Origin: Silvibacterium bohemicum
GTDB taxonomy: Bacteria > Acidobacteriota > Terriglobia > Terriglobales > Acidobacteriaceae
DNA length: 64,000 nucleotides
Reading direction: 5' to 3'
Assembly (NCBI RefSeq): GCF_001006305.1
Contig: NZ_LBHJ01000019.1
Span: 62,001 to 126,000 of the forward strand
Each line of letters opens with the position of its first letter. The stretch's first letter is position 1. The notes beneath the pieces were generated by a model. The model did not search any database and was not told the DNA's origin. It saw only the letters and a list, made by a program, of their open reading frames with translations. Positions 1 to 8,934 of the stretch are shown here, piece after piece. Made by a program: the position numbers and the translations under genes.

Positions 1-381
1 GAGAAGCAACCCATCGGGCCGATGTCTCATCAACACGTCGAGGCTGTTCATCTCCGCATCGTGCCGATTTTTGGTGACGGAGACGATCAGCAGCGAGTCG
101 TGCAATCTGGCCACTCGGCCTGCGGCCTCTGCGCAGCTCGCAAAAAATGAGTCAGCGATGCTCGGCACCAGCAGGCCGATGGTCTTGGTGCGTCCCCCTT
201 TGAGCACGCGGGCAGCGTGGTTCGGCCTGTAGCCAAGCCGCTGGATGGCGGCGTCGACTTTCCTGAATGTCTCCGGGCTTACATTAATTCCGCCGTTCAC
301 GACGCGCGATACCGTCCCGACGCCTACGCCGGCGAGGCGAGCAACGTCAGAGAGGGTGGGCTGCGCGTGTCTCTTACTCAT
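1..381 (-). CDS. LacI-family transcriptional regulator (N-terminal part, cut by window edge)
   Basis: Reading leftward from an ATG at 381, the frame stays open to the window edge and gives 127 residues. Residues 9-60 form a typical LacI DNA-binding head: LSDVARLAGVGVGTVSRVVN followed by a hinge-type stretch ending in YRPNHAARVLKGG. From residue 65 the start of the periplasmic-binding-like sensor domain is visible (TIGLLVPSIADSFF). The C-terminal effector domain lies outside the window, so the ligand cannot be guessed. The gene is divergent from the TonB-dependent receptor at 765-4280, and two palindromes of LacI-operator type sit between them, so it most likely represses that receptor and possibly itself. 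It was found by direct translation; the family assignment is firm. Confidence 0.9.
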   Translation of the reverse strand, partial: MSKRHAQPTLSDVARLAGVGVGTVSRVVNGGINVSPETFRKVDAAIQRLGYRPNHAARVLKGGRTKTIGLLVPSIADSFFASCAEAAGRVARLHDSLLIVSVTKNRHDAEMNSLDVLMRHRPDGLLL

Positions 382-535
382 TGACGATCCGAATCACCCA
401 GATCCATGCAGTCCACTCCATTCGCAAGGATGGTTTCACAAACTCCATGCGCTCGCCAATGGAATGCAGCGAATAGACGCCTGTGGAACAAATTATTGAC
501 AGTTAACTCACAACCTTTCTAATATTGGCGGCAGG

Positions 536-551
536 CTGGAAACGTTCCCAA
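536..551. promoter_or_regulatory. LacI-type operator, upstream copy (imperfect)
   Basis: CTGGAAACGTTCCCAA has the same right half and central ACGT as the perfect palindrome at 665-680 and differs from it at two positions in the left half. It lies at the start of the first of two tandem copies of a roughly 129-bp module between the divergent lacI-type gene and the TonB receptor. Role as a binding site is inference from palindrome form and position. Confidence 0.55.
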
Positions 552-664
552 TCCAAGTGCTGCTTCTCAGCATCACGCAGAATCTGCAGCACGAAAAGGC
601 AAGCCAATCTGTGTGGAGGTGCTATCACGACAAAGTGAAGAGCAGTTTTACTATTTGAGGCGAT

Positions 665-680
665 TTGGGAACGTTCCCAA
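665..680. promoter_or_regulatory. LacI-type operator, perfect 16-bp palindrome
   Basis: TTGGGAACGTTCCCAA is a perfect 16-base inverted repeat with a central CG step, the usual form of LacI-family operators. It sits about 85 bases before the proposed start of the TonB receptor and about 285 bases before the divergent LacI-type gene. A second, weaker copy lies 129 bases upstream, so cooperative or looping repression is possible (inference). Confidence 0.7.
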
Positions 681-764
681 TTTGCGAAACAGTCCCGAAT
701 GTCTTGTAAGTTCCCACGCAAACAAAAAACGACAAGCTGTCTTTGTGGAGGTGCTGTGCACACT

Positions 765-3700
765 ATGGTGAAGAGCAATTCCCTTCAATCTTTCATTCTG
801 AGTTGCATCGTCAGGATTTACGATTTTCCCCCGTTTGGTGTTCTTCTTCGTCGTCGTATGTCAGTGGCGGCGGCATTCTTTCTGGTGTTTCTGCAGTTAT
901 CGCCCCCGATTGCCAATGCGCAGTCAAACTTCTCTTCACTTAGCGGAACGGTGACCGATCCAACCGGAGCCGTGGTACCGAATGCACGCGTGACCGCGCA
1001 CAACAATGCCAACGGAGAAGAGCGTACGGTTCAGACGAATGATTCGGGTTCCTACACCATCACCAATCTGCTGCCTGGAGATTACACGGTGAAGGTGGAG
1101 GCAAAGGGCTTTGGAACCGTGGAGCAGAGAGGAACGCATCTCGATCCGAACATCGGCAGCCGCTATGACGCCGCGCTCAAACCCGGCGAGTCGAGCACCA
1201 CGGTGACGGTGCAGGCCGATGCGAATACGCTGCAGACTGAGTCCGCTGCCGTAGGACAGTTAGTCACGAGCGAGCAGGTGCGCTCCATTCAGCTCAACGG
1301 CCGTAACCCCATCTATCTCTCGCAGCTGGAGCCGGGTGTTGCCCGCAATGCGCCCTTGTCTTCTTTCAACTTCACTCCTGACTTTGGCGGTCCGACGATC
1401 AATGGAGCACGCAGCAACGAGAGTCTGGTCACGCTGGACGGAGCACCGATGATCCGCACTCGCGCGGATGGGACGACGATCGGTGTTGCCGATGTCGACT
1501 CCATCTCACAGGTCCAGATTCTGACCACGACTTATCCCGCACAATACGGCGGGACCTCGGGCGGTGTGATCGTTCAGATTCCCAAGAGCGGTACGAGCCA
1601 ATTCCATGGCACCGGATATGAGTACCTGCGCAACTCCTTCTTCAACGCGAACACGTGGACGAGGAATCAGTCGAACCAGGCGCTGCTGAACGGACATCCG
1701 CCGCCATTTCGCTTCAACCAGTTTGGATGGAATCTCGGCGGACCGGTATACATTCCGCACCTCTTCAATCAGGGCAAGCAGAAGCTTTTCTTCGAAGCGG
1801 GACAGGAGTTTCTTCGCTACCGGCAAAATGCAACGCAGACCGGCACGGTGCCGACTGCGCTGATGCGCCAGGGAAATTTCAGCGAGCTGCTGGGGCCGAA
1901 TATTTTTTATCAGCAGCCGGTGCAGATCGTGAATCCGGCGACGGGCGTTCCCTATCCGAACAATGTAATCACAACCGGTCTCAGCCCTAACGGAATCGGC
2001 TTGCTCAATGCGTATCCTGCGGCGAACGAGACGGGTAATAACGGCTTCAACTGGGAGGCCTCCGAGCCCTACCCGCAAAATCAGAGGAAGGACACGCTGG
2101 TCCTGGACTATACGCCGGGGGAGGCTCACCACATCCGCTTCAGCGTCTTAAATTACAACTACAACCAGATAAGTCCCTTCTCCAGCAACTTCACGCAACT
2201 GCCTCAGGTGTGGAACTGGCCGAACCAGGTGGGCATCGTCCATTACACATGGACGATCAGTCCGACGACCGTGAATGATGCGACGTTTTCGGCGTCTGCC
2301 GATCATGTCACCATCACCAATGACTTATCCAGCGGCCTGTATAACCGTGCTCTGTACGGAATCGATTATCCCTATCTGTTTCCGGGGGCACAGAAAGAGA
2401 CGCCCAACAAGATACCTACGATCGAGATCGCCAACTTCACCACACTCAATGGCGGTCCTTATCCCTCGCACTCCGGCGGCCCCATCTTCAACTTTGCCGA
2501 TAACCTAACCAAGGTGTTAGGAAGACATACACTGGTCTTTGGCGGGGTGTGGCAATACTCGGGAGAAAACGATAACGACCAGATCAGCGTGAGCAGCACG
2601 ACTCCCGGCGCGACGAATAATCAGAATGGTCAGTTTATTTTTACTGACACGCGCACGGGCCATCCAACAACCAACGCGGCGGTTGCAAATACCGCGCTCG
2701 GCCTCTTCGATACCTACGGCGAAATCGGACAAAAGACCTATACGCTTTTCCGCGGGCATATGTACGAAGGCTTCGGACAGGATCAGTGGCGCGCCACGCC
2801 GAAGATGGTGCTGGAGTATGGCGTGCGATACAGCGTGATCCAGCCTTACTACGCTCTGTGGAGGAATCAATCGGTCTTCAATCCAGGCTCGTATAACCCC
2901 GCAACCGCGCCAACCGTGAATCCCACGACGGGATTCGCTACGGGAGGCGATCCTTATGATGGCGTGGTGATTCCGGGCAGTGGATTTCCCAGCTCTGCTC
3001 AAGGACATCTGCCGGCAAACATTCTCAGCGGCCAATTTCAGGATCTCTTTCGCGGATTCGGCGCGGGTTATTCGAAGACCGTATGGTCGGATGTTCAGCC
3101 GCGCTTCGGCATCACGTATCAACTTACTCCAACGACCGTGGTGCGGGCTGGAGCCGGCCGCTTCGTCCAGCGTCTGGGTGTTAGCGACCAGGTGCAGGTG
3201 GGTGGAAATGCACCCTTCCAGGACAGCGAGACGGTCACCGCCGGATCCGCGGATAACCCGGGAGGCGCAGGCACAAATGCTCTGCCTCTGGCGCTTTCAT
3301 CGCAGGCTTACAACTTTCCGAATCCGGAATCGTGGGGCTGGAATGCCACGGTCGAACAGGATGTCCCCGGCTTCGCTACACTCACCATGGCTTATGTCGG
3401 ACGGCGAGGAATTCACCTGCCCCAATTGGAGAACATCAACCAGCTCCAGCCGGGTACGGTGCAGGCCAATCCGAATGTAATCGCGCCGGATGCTCTACGT
3501 CCCTATCAGGGATTCTCGACGATTTTGCAGAACTCGAATGGCGGAAGCTCGATCTATCATTCGCTGCAAGTCAACCTCAAACGCCGCATGACCAAGAATG
3601 TGTTGTTCGGTGTGGCGTATACGTGGTCGAAGAGCATGGACTTCGGATCGAGTGTCGGTTATGAGCTTCCGAACGTCTACAATCCTGCACCGAATTACGG

Positions 3701-4280
3701 CCCCAGCGACTTCGATATTCGTAACATCGTTGTCGTCAACTATGTCTGGGATATTCCATACGGGACCAACGCGAGCAATCGAGTGGTTCGCTCCGTGCTT
3801 GGCAACTGGCAGGCTTCCGGTGTGACCCAGGCACAGTCGGGAATTCCCATCCAGATCGGCACGGGGGATGACTTCGCTGGAGTGGGACCAGGAGCGGGAA
3901 CGCAGCTGTGGGATGTGACACGCGCCCCGCATATCGAAAAACATTTCAGCGGAAACGGAAGCACGGGCGACTGGTTCGACCCGACAGTCTTCGTGCAGCC
4001 GGCTCCGGGAACGCTGGCCCCGCGCGGCACCCGCAATCTGGTCTATGGTCCTGGCTTCCAGAGCTGGAACATGGCTCTCTTGAAAAACATCCATATCATC
4101 CCCGGCAGGGAGAATCATGTATTGACCTTCAAGGCCGAGGCATTCAACTTCACCAACCATCCCAACCTGGATGCGCCACAGAGCAACCCTACCAGCTCAA
4201 CGTTTGGTGAGGTGACCTCGAAGGGAAATACCTACGCGTCGGATCGCGAGCTGCAGTTCAGCCTGCGCTACGCGTTCTAA
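765..4280 (+). CDS. Oar-like TonB-dependent receptor with carboxypeptidase-regulatory-like domain
   Basis: 1171 residues from ATG 765; GGAGG at 747-751 lies 13 bases upstream. The frame is open from 699, and a later ATG at 858 would still leave the signal sequence. Residues about 30-52 hold arginines followed by a hydrophobic stretch and an ANAQ cleavage-like site. Next come a carboxypeptidase-regulatory-like beta domain (SGTVTDPTGAVVPNARV), a plug with SIQLNGRNPIYL, and a very long beta-barrel ending in ...QFSLRYAF, a terminal Phe as in outer-membrane proteins. It is an outer-membrane active transporter of the acidobacterial Oar type; the substrate is unknown, but control by a LacI-type regulator points to a sugar or oligosaccharide (inference). 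A strong terminator follows. Confidence 0.93.
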   Translation: MVKSNSLQSFILSCIVRIYDFPPFGVLLRRRMSVAAAFFLVFLQLSPPIANAQSNFSSLSGTVTDPTGAVVPNARVTAHNNANGEERTVQTNDSGSYTITNLLPGDYTVKVEAKGFGTVEQRGTHLDPNIGSRYDAALKPGESSTTVTVQADANTLQTESAAVGQLVTSEQVRSIQLNGRNPIYLSQLEPGVARNAPLSSFNFTPDFGGPTINGARSNESLVTLDGAPMIRTRADGTTIGVADVDSISQVQILTTTYPAQYGGTSGGVIVQIPKSGTSQFHGTGYEYLRNSFFNANTWTRNQSNQALLNGHPPPFRFNQFGWNLGGPVYIPHLFNQGKQKLFFEAGQEFLRYRQNATQTGTVPTALMRQGNFSELLGPNIFYQQPVQIVNPATGVPYPNNVITTGLSPNGIGLLNAYPAANETGNNGFNWEASEPYPQNQRKDTLVLDYTPGEAHHIRFSVLNYNYNQISPFSSNFTQLPQVWNWPNQVGIVHYTWTISPTTVNDATFSASADHVTITNDLSSGLYNRALYGIDYPYLFPGAQKETPNKIPTIEIANFTTLNGGPYPSHSGGPIFNFADNLTKVLGRHTLVFGGVWQYSGENDNDQISVSSTTPGATNNQNGQFIFTDTRTGHPTTNAAVANTALGLFDTYGEIGQKTYTLFRGHMYEGFGQDQWRATPKMVLEYGVRYSVIQPYYALWRNQSVFNPGSYNPATAPTVNPTTGFATGGDPYDGVVIPGSGFPSSAQGHLPANILSGQFQDLFRGFGAGYSKTVWSDVQPRFGITYQLTPTTVVRAGAGRFVQRLGVSDQVQVGGNAPFQDSETVTAGSADNPGGAGTNALPLALSSQAYNFPNPESWGWNATVEQDVPGFATLTMAYVGRRGIHLPQLENINQLQPGTVQANPNVIAPDALRPYQGFSTILQNSNGGSSIYHSLQVNLKRRMTKNVLFGVAYTWSKSMDFGSSVGYELPNVYNPAPNYGPSDFDIRNIVVVNYVWDIPYGTNASNRVVRSVLGNWQASGVTQAQSGIPIQIGTGDDFAGVGPGAGTQLWDVTRAPHIEKHFSGNGSTGDWFDPTVFVQPAPGTLAPRGTRNLVYGPGFQSWNMALLKNIHIIPGRENHVLTFKAEAFNFTNHPNLDAPQSNPTSSTFGEVTSKGNTYASDRELQFSLRYAF

Positions 4281-4305
4281 ATAGCGAGGATGTAGTTCAT
4301 TTTTC

Positions 4306-4338
4306 ATGGGAATGCCGGTGACGGCATTCCCATTTTTC
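4306..4338 (+). terminator. Rho-independent terminator after the TonB receptor
   Basis: GGGAATGCC and GGCATTCCC form a perfect nine-pair stem (plus flanking AT pairs) with a six-base loop, followed by ATTTTTC. It lies 26 bases after the receptor stop and just before the end of the convergent ABC permease gene. Confidence 0.85.
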
Positions 4339-4354
4339 TTGCGGTGATTGATCC

Positions 4355-6817
4355 TCATTCGGAGCGCAGGGCCTCTACGGCATTGATGCGTGCAGCGCGC
4401 GCGGCGGGCACAGCCGATGCGACGATGGCCGCGGCTATTATCACTGCGGCTGATGCGACAAAGGCGAGGATGCCCGGGGGCTGCGCCTCGGCCACGTATT
4501 TGCTTACGATGCGCGCGAAGGCCAGGCCAACGACAAATCCTGCAGCCACTCCGATGCACGCGATCACCAGGCCTTCGGCGAGAACATTGGTGAGGATGCT
4601 ACGCGGCTGCGCGCCTAGAGCCATGCGGATGCCGAACTCGCGCGTGCGTCCGCTTACCGAGAAGGCGAGAACGCCGGCAACTCCAACCACAGAGATCAGG
4701 AGAGCGACGCCGGCGAAGCCGCCGAAGACGACGGCATTGAGGCGGTTGGGTGTCAGCACTTCCGCGCGAATATCTTCGAGCGTGTTAGCCCGCTCCACCG
4801 GCTGATCGGCTGCGATGTTATGAATGGTGCGGGTGATGAGCGGCACGAGGGTGTACGGATCGCCCTGGGTGCGCACGAACAGGCGGCCATTCCATCCCTC
4901 CTGCTCAGAGGGCTGATAGACGGTCATGGCCGGCGAGGGGATGATGTTCTCATCGTCAATATCGGCGACGACGCCGACGATCCTGCGCGGCTCGGTGCCG
5001 ATGCCGATGAACTTCATCACACCGTCCGTCCAGCGCAATTCGCGATTCAGCGCCTGCTGACCCGGGAAGAGGGTCTGCGCGACGCTTCGGCTGATGATGA
5101 CCACGGGTTCGGAGCCCTCTTTATCGGTGTCGCGGAAATCGCGGCCCTCCTGAACGGGAATCCCGAGTGTTTCGAAGAATCCCGGCGAGACGGAGCGGAA
5201 GCGGGCACGCAAATCGTCGAGACCATTCTTGCGCACCGCGCCCTGCACGGCGAAGGAGAAGCTTATGCCCAGGCCCTGGCCATCGCGCCATGGAACACTG
5301 AACCCTGAAGACACATGCGCGACTCCCGGCAGGGCGCTCACACGCTGCTGCACGTCGCGATAGAAATTTCTCACCTGCTCCGGAGTTCGGCCATAGGACA
5401 TCACAGGCAGATTCACCGCCAGAACACGCGCGGTTTCGAATTGCGGCTGCGTCTTCTCGAGCACAAAGAGCGTTCTCATCAACGCGCCGGCACCGGCGAG
5501 CAGCAGGAACGAGGCGGTAATCTGCGTTACGGCAAAGATGCGAAGGCGCCGGCTGCTTCCACCTGCGACGCGCGTTCCGCTGCTGGCCAGACCGAGGCCT
5601 CGCGACACATCGGCAGTGGGAAGGCGCGGGACAAAGGCCAGAAAGACAGCGGCGGCCAGCGAAAGAATCACTCCGAACCACACCAGGCTGAAGTCGAGGG
5701 TCAAGCCGTCAGCGCGCACCGAGAAGCGCGACGCATAGCGCCCCAGGATTGCCACCATGGGAGCAGCGATGAGCAACGCAGCCAATGCTCCGCTTCCGCA
5801 TAGAACGATGCTTTCGGCCAGCAGCGATCGGCGCAAAGCTGCCGTGCTTGCACCCAGCGCCGAGCGCACGGCCAGCTCCGGTTCGCGGCGCACGGTTCGT
5901 GCGAGCACCAGATTGGCAACGTTGGAGCAGGCGATCACAAACAGCAGGCCGGATGCGGCGAACAAGATCCACAGGATGGTATTCGCGCGGGAATTGATCT
6001 GCTCGTGCATCCGCTTCACATCGATTTGGAAGTGATCGCTGGATTTGTAGACCTCAGGATGCGCGGCCACCATAGCGGAGTAGGCCGTCCGCAGCTCGGC
6101 TCGAGCCGTGTCGAGACTGGCAGCGGGCGCGAGCCGTCCGAAGACCTCGGTCATGCGATGCTCACGGCCGGTCACCATGGTTGCGGAGAGATGATGAGGG
6201 CTGGTGACCACGTTGGCGATGATCTCGGTCTCAACCGGATAAGGCACCGATGGCTCGAGCACTCCAACGATGACCGCGGTGCGCGGGCCTGCGAAGCTTT
6301 CCAGACGCACCGATTTCCCGATCACTCCGGGATCGGAGTGCAGCGATGTGTTCCAGAACCGATACGTGAGCACGGCCGCACCGGCGGCGTTGGGGCCATC
6401 GTCGGCAGAGGTCAGCAAACGGCCCAGCACGGGACGCAGACCCATCACATCGAAGTAGTTGCCATCGACTACGCCGGCATGGATCTCACGCGGAGTGCCG
6501 AGACCCACAACGGTGAAGCTGATCTCGGAGAAGGTTCCGAGCTCGGTGATGCTCTTCAGGCCCTTGCCGAGATCCTGGATTTCAGGAACAGAGAAAGTCG
6601 CATTGCTCTCGCCGATGCCGGGAGCGCTCTGGCGGATGTAAAGCAGGCGATCCTCATCGCGATTGGCGAGCGGGCGCAGAAGTACCGCGCGAACCACGCT
6701 GAAGATGGCTGCGTTGGCTCCAATGCCGAGGGCCAGCGTCAGGGCAACGGTGATCCACAGCGCCGGAACTCGCGACAGCGAGCGGATGGCGATTTTCAAA
6801 TCACGAACGAATGACAT
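4355..6817 (-). CDS. ADOP-family ABC transporter permease (FtsX/MacB type)
   Basis: 820 residues from ATG 6817, chosen because GGAG lies six bases before it; the in-frame ATG at 6829 has no such site. The N-terminus reads MSFVRDLKIAIRSLSRVPAL followed by a membrane segment, then a MacB-type periplasmic domain, an FtsX core with three membrane segments (around VRRDPE-like VRREPELAVRSALGAS), a second periplasmic domain and a second FtsX core ending in VPAARAARINAVEALRSE. This duplicated MacB_PCD-FtsX layout is that of the acidobacterial permeases called ADOP. No ATPase gene is adjacent, as is common for the family. Substrate unknown; export of lipophilic compounds or peptides is typical of relatives. 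It converges on the TonB receptor and is not obviously linked to it. Confidence 0.92.
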   Translation of the reverse strand: MSFVRDLKIAIRSLSRVPALWITVALTLALGIGANAAIFSVVRAVLLRPLANRDEDRLLYIRQSAPGIGESNATFSVPEIQDLGKGLKSITELGTFSEISFTVVGLGTPREIHAGVVDGNYFDVMGLRPVLGRLLTSADDGPNAAGAAVLTYRFWNTSLHSDPGVIGKSVRLESFAGPRTAVIVGVLEPSVPYPVETEIIANVVTSPHHLSATMVTGREHRMTEVFGRLAPAASLDTARAELRTAYSAMVAAHPEVYKSSDHFQIDVKRMHEQINSRANTILWILFAASGLLFVIACSNVANLVLARTVRREPELAVRSALGASTAALRRSLLAESIVLCGSGALAALLIAAPMVAILGRYASRFSVRADGLTLDFSLVWFGVILSLAAAVFLAFVPRLPTADVSRGLGLASSGTRVAGGSSRRLRIFAVTQITASFLLLAGAGALMRTLFVLEKTQPQFETARVLAVNLPVMSYGRTPEQVRNFYRDVQQRVSALPGVAHVSSGFSVPWRDGQGLGISFSFAVQGAVRKNGLDDLRARFRSVSPGFFETLGIPVQEGRDFRDTDKEGSEPVVIISRSVAQTLFPGQQALNRELRWTDGVMKFIGIGTEPRRIVGVVADIDDENIIPSPAMTVYQPSEQEGWNGRLFVRTQGDPYTLVPLITRTIHNIAADQPVERANTLEDIRAEVLTPNRLNAVVFGGFAGVALLISVVGVAGVLAFSVSGRTREFGIRMALGAQPRSILTNVLAEGLVIACIGVAAGFVVGLAFARIVSKYVAEAQPPGILAFVASAAVIIAAAIVASAVPAARAARINAVEALRSE

Positions 6818-6844
6818 AACGATCTCCATTCGGGCAGCTTGGTT

Positions 6845-7114
6845 TAGAGCCTGTCATGCACTTTTGGGCAGTTGTCGTTGCGAGCGAAAAGCGGTCCAGA
6901 CGAGACGGCGTCCGAAGGCTGTGGCGGTCCCACCGCCGAGGGCGACAACGAAGTATGGACCGCTTTGCGCCGCAACCCGAAGGGCCGGGGCCAATTTTTC
7001 CGGCTTCGTTGTCGCTCGTCGCTCGAAGATTCCCGATATTCGTCGCTCCTCACTTCTAGAATCCAAAAAAATTGGCTCCCGGCGACGCTGTCCAAAAGTG
7101 CATAACAGGCTCTA
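6845..7114. mobile_element. MITE-like element: TA-flanked, with 25-bp terminal inverted repeats and nested inner repeats
   Basis: The ends 6846-6870 and 7089-7113 are inverted copies that match at 23 of 25 bases, starting AGAGCCTGT and followed by ATGCACTTTTGG after one variable base. TA lies at both borders, as expected for IS630/mariner-type insertion. Inside are further inverted pairs: AAAGCGGTCCA (6888-6898) with its complement at 6956-6966, GCGACAACGAAG (6942-6953) with 7004-7015, and GCCAATTTTT near 6990 with about 7067-7076. It contains no credible reading frame. It fills the gap between the ABC permease and the rhamnose locus. It is presumed to be non-autonomous and moved in trans. 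Confidence 0.65.
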
Positions 7115-7247
7115 TGGGGTTCTGCAGTCTCTCAAGCGCAAGACGATCTCTGCTGTCAATCTTCACCCTATCGTCGCTTGCATCGGCGCCTATCGAATTT
7201 CCGCAAGTGCGTATCTTTTTCGATATGGCCGATTTTCCGGACGGCTC

Positions 7248-7279
7248 GATAGCTTATGTTGATATCAACATAAGCTATC
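7248..7279. promoter_or_regulatory. Perfect 32-bp palindrome, possible operator
   Basis: A 32-base perfect inverted repeat without loop, centred on GATATC at 7261-7266 with arms reading GTTGATATCAAC in the middle. It lies 140 bases beyond the stop of rhaB. No T-run follows on either strand, which argues against a terminator; the strict symmetry and AT-rich arms are more like a dimeric-regulator binding site. No gene start is next to it, so the target is unclear. The rest of 7115-7419 holds only a weak hairpin (about 7324-7384, arms CACCTGGCT / AGCCAGGGTG) that could end rhaB transcription, and no gene that I can support. Confidence 0.45.
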
Positions 7280-7419
7280 CGGCGTCAAGGGAAATGACTA
7301 TTTTTACGAATTCTTGAATGATTTCACCTGGCTTGCATGCGCATGGGCGGCCATCCTCATAACCGCTGCCATGAGCCAGGGTGAACAGATTTCTTACATC
7401 TCATCTTCGGCCGCGTCGT

Positions 7420-8934
7420 TTATCCAGCAGCGGTGTGATGCGCCGAACCCAGCAGCGTGGCCCATGCGGAGACGGCTTTTGCGGAGACGCCGTTGCCGCC
7501 ATTCCGATCTTGATTGAGAGCGGCGAGTTGCACCGCAAAGTTGCCGATCGTCGAGCTTTCGACGGCTCCACGGTGCACTTCGAGGCCGGTTGCCGCCGCG
7601 GTAAGGCGATTGAGGAGATCGTTCTGACTGCCTCCTCCAACGATGTAGAGCCGCTTGAAGTTTTTCCCGCTGAGCTCCGAGATGCGCGCCAGCACTTCGG
7701 CGTAGCGTGCCGCGAGGGAGTGGAAGATCAAGAGCGCAAATTGCGGAGCGTTCGCGGGGCGCTCATCGAGCGCGGCCAGGCCGCGAGCCGCACGCTGCGC
7801 ATTGATGCGCGCAGGCATGTGGCCCTGCAGCAGCAGATCGGAGTCATCGACATCGATCAGAGCATTGGGATCGAGCAGGGCCTCGGCGTCGATAAGATCA
7901 GGGGGCAGCGTCGCATGTTCGGCTTCAGCGACCAGGTCCTTGACGATCCAATCCCTTCCCTCGATCGACCATTGCTCGATGCATTGGCGCAGCAGCCACA
8001 TGCCGTTCACGTTCTTGTGAAAGCAGATGCGATTGCCGACTCCGCCAAGGTTGGTGAAATTTTCCGCGCGCACGGCGGGGCTGTTGCATGGCTCGTTCAA
8101 TACTGTTCCGACCAGAGACCATGTGCCGGAGCTAATGTAAGCCCAGTCATCGCCAGCCGCGCCAATACCGGCGATGGCCGAGGCTGTGTCGTGGCAGGCA
8201 GGCGCGATCAGCAGAGTATCGCGAAGCGCGGACAATTTCGCCAGGGAGCCATGGAGCTTACCAACGATGGCGCCCGGTTGAACGATCTTTGCGGCCACGT
8301 CGGGATCGATGCCGACTGCGTGAAAAATCTCCTCGCACCATTCCGCCTTGCCCAGCTTCACTAACTGGGTGTGCGTTGCGTTGGTCAGCTCGGCGACACG
8401 ATCTCCTCCCCAGCGAGCCAGCATGTACTCGGGAAGATTGAGCCACGGCCGGTCATGGTGAAGACCGGCCAAGTGATCGGCATGGAGCTGATAGAGGGTG
8501 TTGATGCGCAGCTGCTGCACTCCGGTCAACGCGTGCATGCGGTCGGGACTGCACTTGCCGTGCACAGAGCCGAATGCGTGGACCGTGCGTTCATCGCGAT
8601 AGCAGAAGGGATCGGCTACCGGGCTTCCATCATCATTCAATCGAACATAATCGACGGCCCAGCCATCGACGGCGATGGAGCGAATGCCTTCCGTGGCGAT
8701 CTCCGCAGCCTTACGAACTCCGTCGTCGATGCCCGCTTCGATCCTGCGAAGATCCCAACGCAAGCCGCCATCCACTTCGCGAGGCCGGTTGTCGAAGCGA
8801 TGCACGACCGCAAACTGCGGCCGTCCGTCGCGCCAACGCAACAGCGAGACGCGACAGCTCTCGGCTCCAAGATCGACAGCAACCAGTGCACGGCGATCAG
8901 CCGGAGTGCGGCCGAGGTCTGGCGAATCGCTCAA
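7420..8934 (-). CDS. rhaB: Rhamnulokinase
   Basis: 504 residues. The start is a TTG at 8934-8932 that overlaps the TGA stop of rhaEW in the string TTGA, so the pair is translationally coupled. The FGGY-kinase fold shows the N-terminal nucleotide loop LVAVDLGAESCRVSLLRW, then AVDGWAVDYVRL, the middle LTNATHTQL and SSGTWSLVG, and the C-terminal YIVGGGSQNDLLNRL loop. It phosphorylates L-rhamnulose to L-rhamnulose 1-phosphate in the cytosol using ATP. It is the last gene of the leftward rhaEW-rhaB pair. The SSGTWSLVG and GGGSQN motifs are those of RhaB rather than of xylulokinase or glycerol kinase, so the assignment is firm. Confidence 0.93.
   Translation of the reverse strand: MSDSPDLGRTPADRRALVAVDLGAESCRVSLLRWRDGRPQFAVVHRFDNRPREVDGGLRWDLRRIEAGIDDGVRKAAEIATEGIRSIAVDGWAVDYVRLNDDGSPVADPFCYRDERTVHAFGSVHGKCSPDRMHALTGVQQLRINTLYQLHADHLAGLHHDRPWLNLPEYMLARWGGDRVAELTNATHTQLVKLGKAEWCEEIFHAVGIDPDVAAKIVQPGAIVGKLHGSLAKLSALRDTLLIAPACHDTASAIAGIGAAGDDWAYISSGTWSLVGTVLNEPCNSPAVRAENFTNLGGVGNRICFHKNVNGMWLLRQCIEQWSIEGRDWIVKDLVAEAEHATLPPDLIDAEALLDPNALIDVDDSDLLLQGHMPARINAQRAARGLAALDERPANAPQFALLIFHSLAARYAEVLARISELSGKNFKRLYIVGGGSQNDLLNRLTAAATGLEVHRGAVESSTIGNFAVQLAALNQDRNGGNGVSAKAVSAWATLLGSAHHTAAG

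Larger units (their letters stand above)
536..782. repeat. Tandem imperfect duplication of an operator/leader module
   Basis: Two units start about 129 bp apart (near 536 and 665). Each begins with the LacI-type palindrome and, 76-79 bases later, carries TGTGGAGGTGCT (612-623 and 744-755) followed by a close copy of GTGAAGAGCA. The second unit includes the Shine-Dalgarno and start codon of the TonB receptor. In the first unit the matching start reads GTG and hits a stop after seven codons. The middle parts have diverged, so the duplication is old. The 382-535 stretch before it holds no gene that I can support. Confidence 0.7.

Noticed and set aside
503-778. A 91-residue leftward frame across the LacI-TonB receptor gap
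   Set aside because: It exists because the tandem operator-leader module has an in-frame period; it covers both operators and the receptor start, and shows no protein-family motif.
4820-5308. Long rightward frames inside the ABC permease, and similar long antisense frames in rhaEW, cobL, hrpB and other GC-rich genes
   Set aside because: They are antisense shadows caused by high GC content; the opposite strand carries clear domain motifs over the same stretch.
7315-7390. A 22-codon leftward frame inside the hairpin behind rhaB
   Set aside because: Too short, no ribosome site, and fully explained by the inverted repeat.
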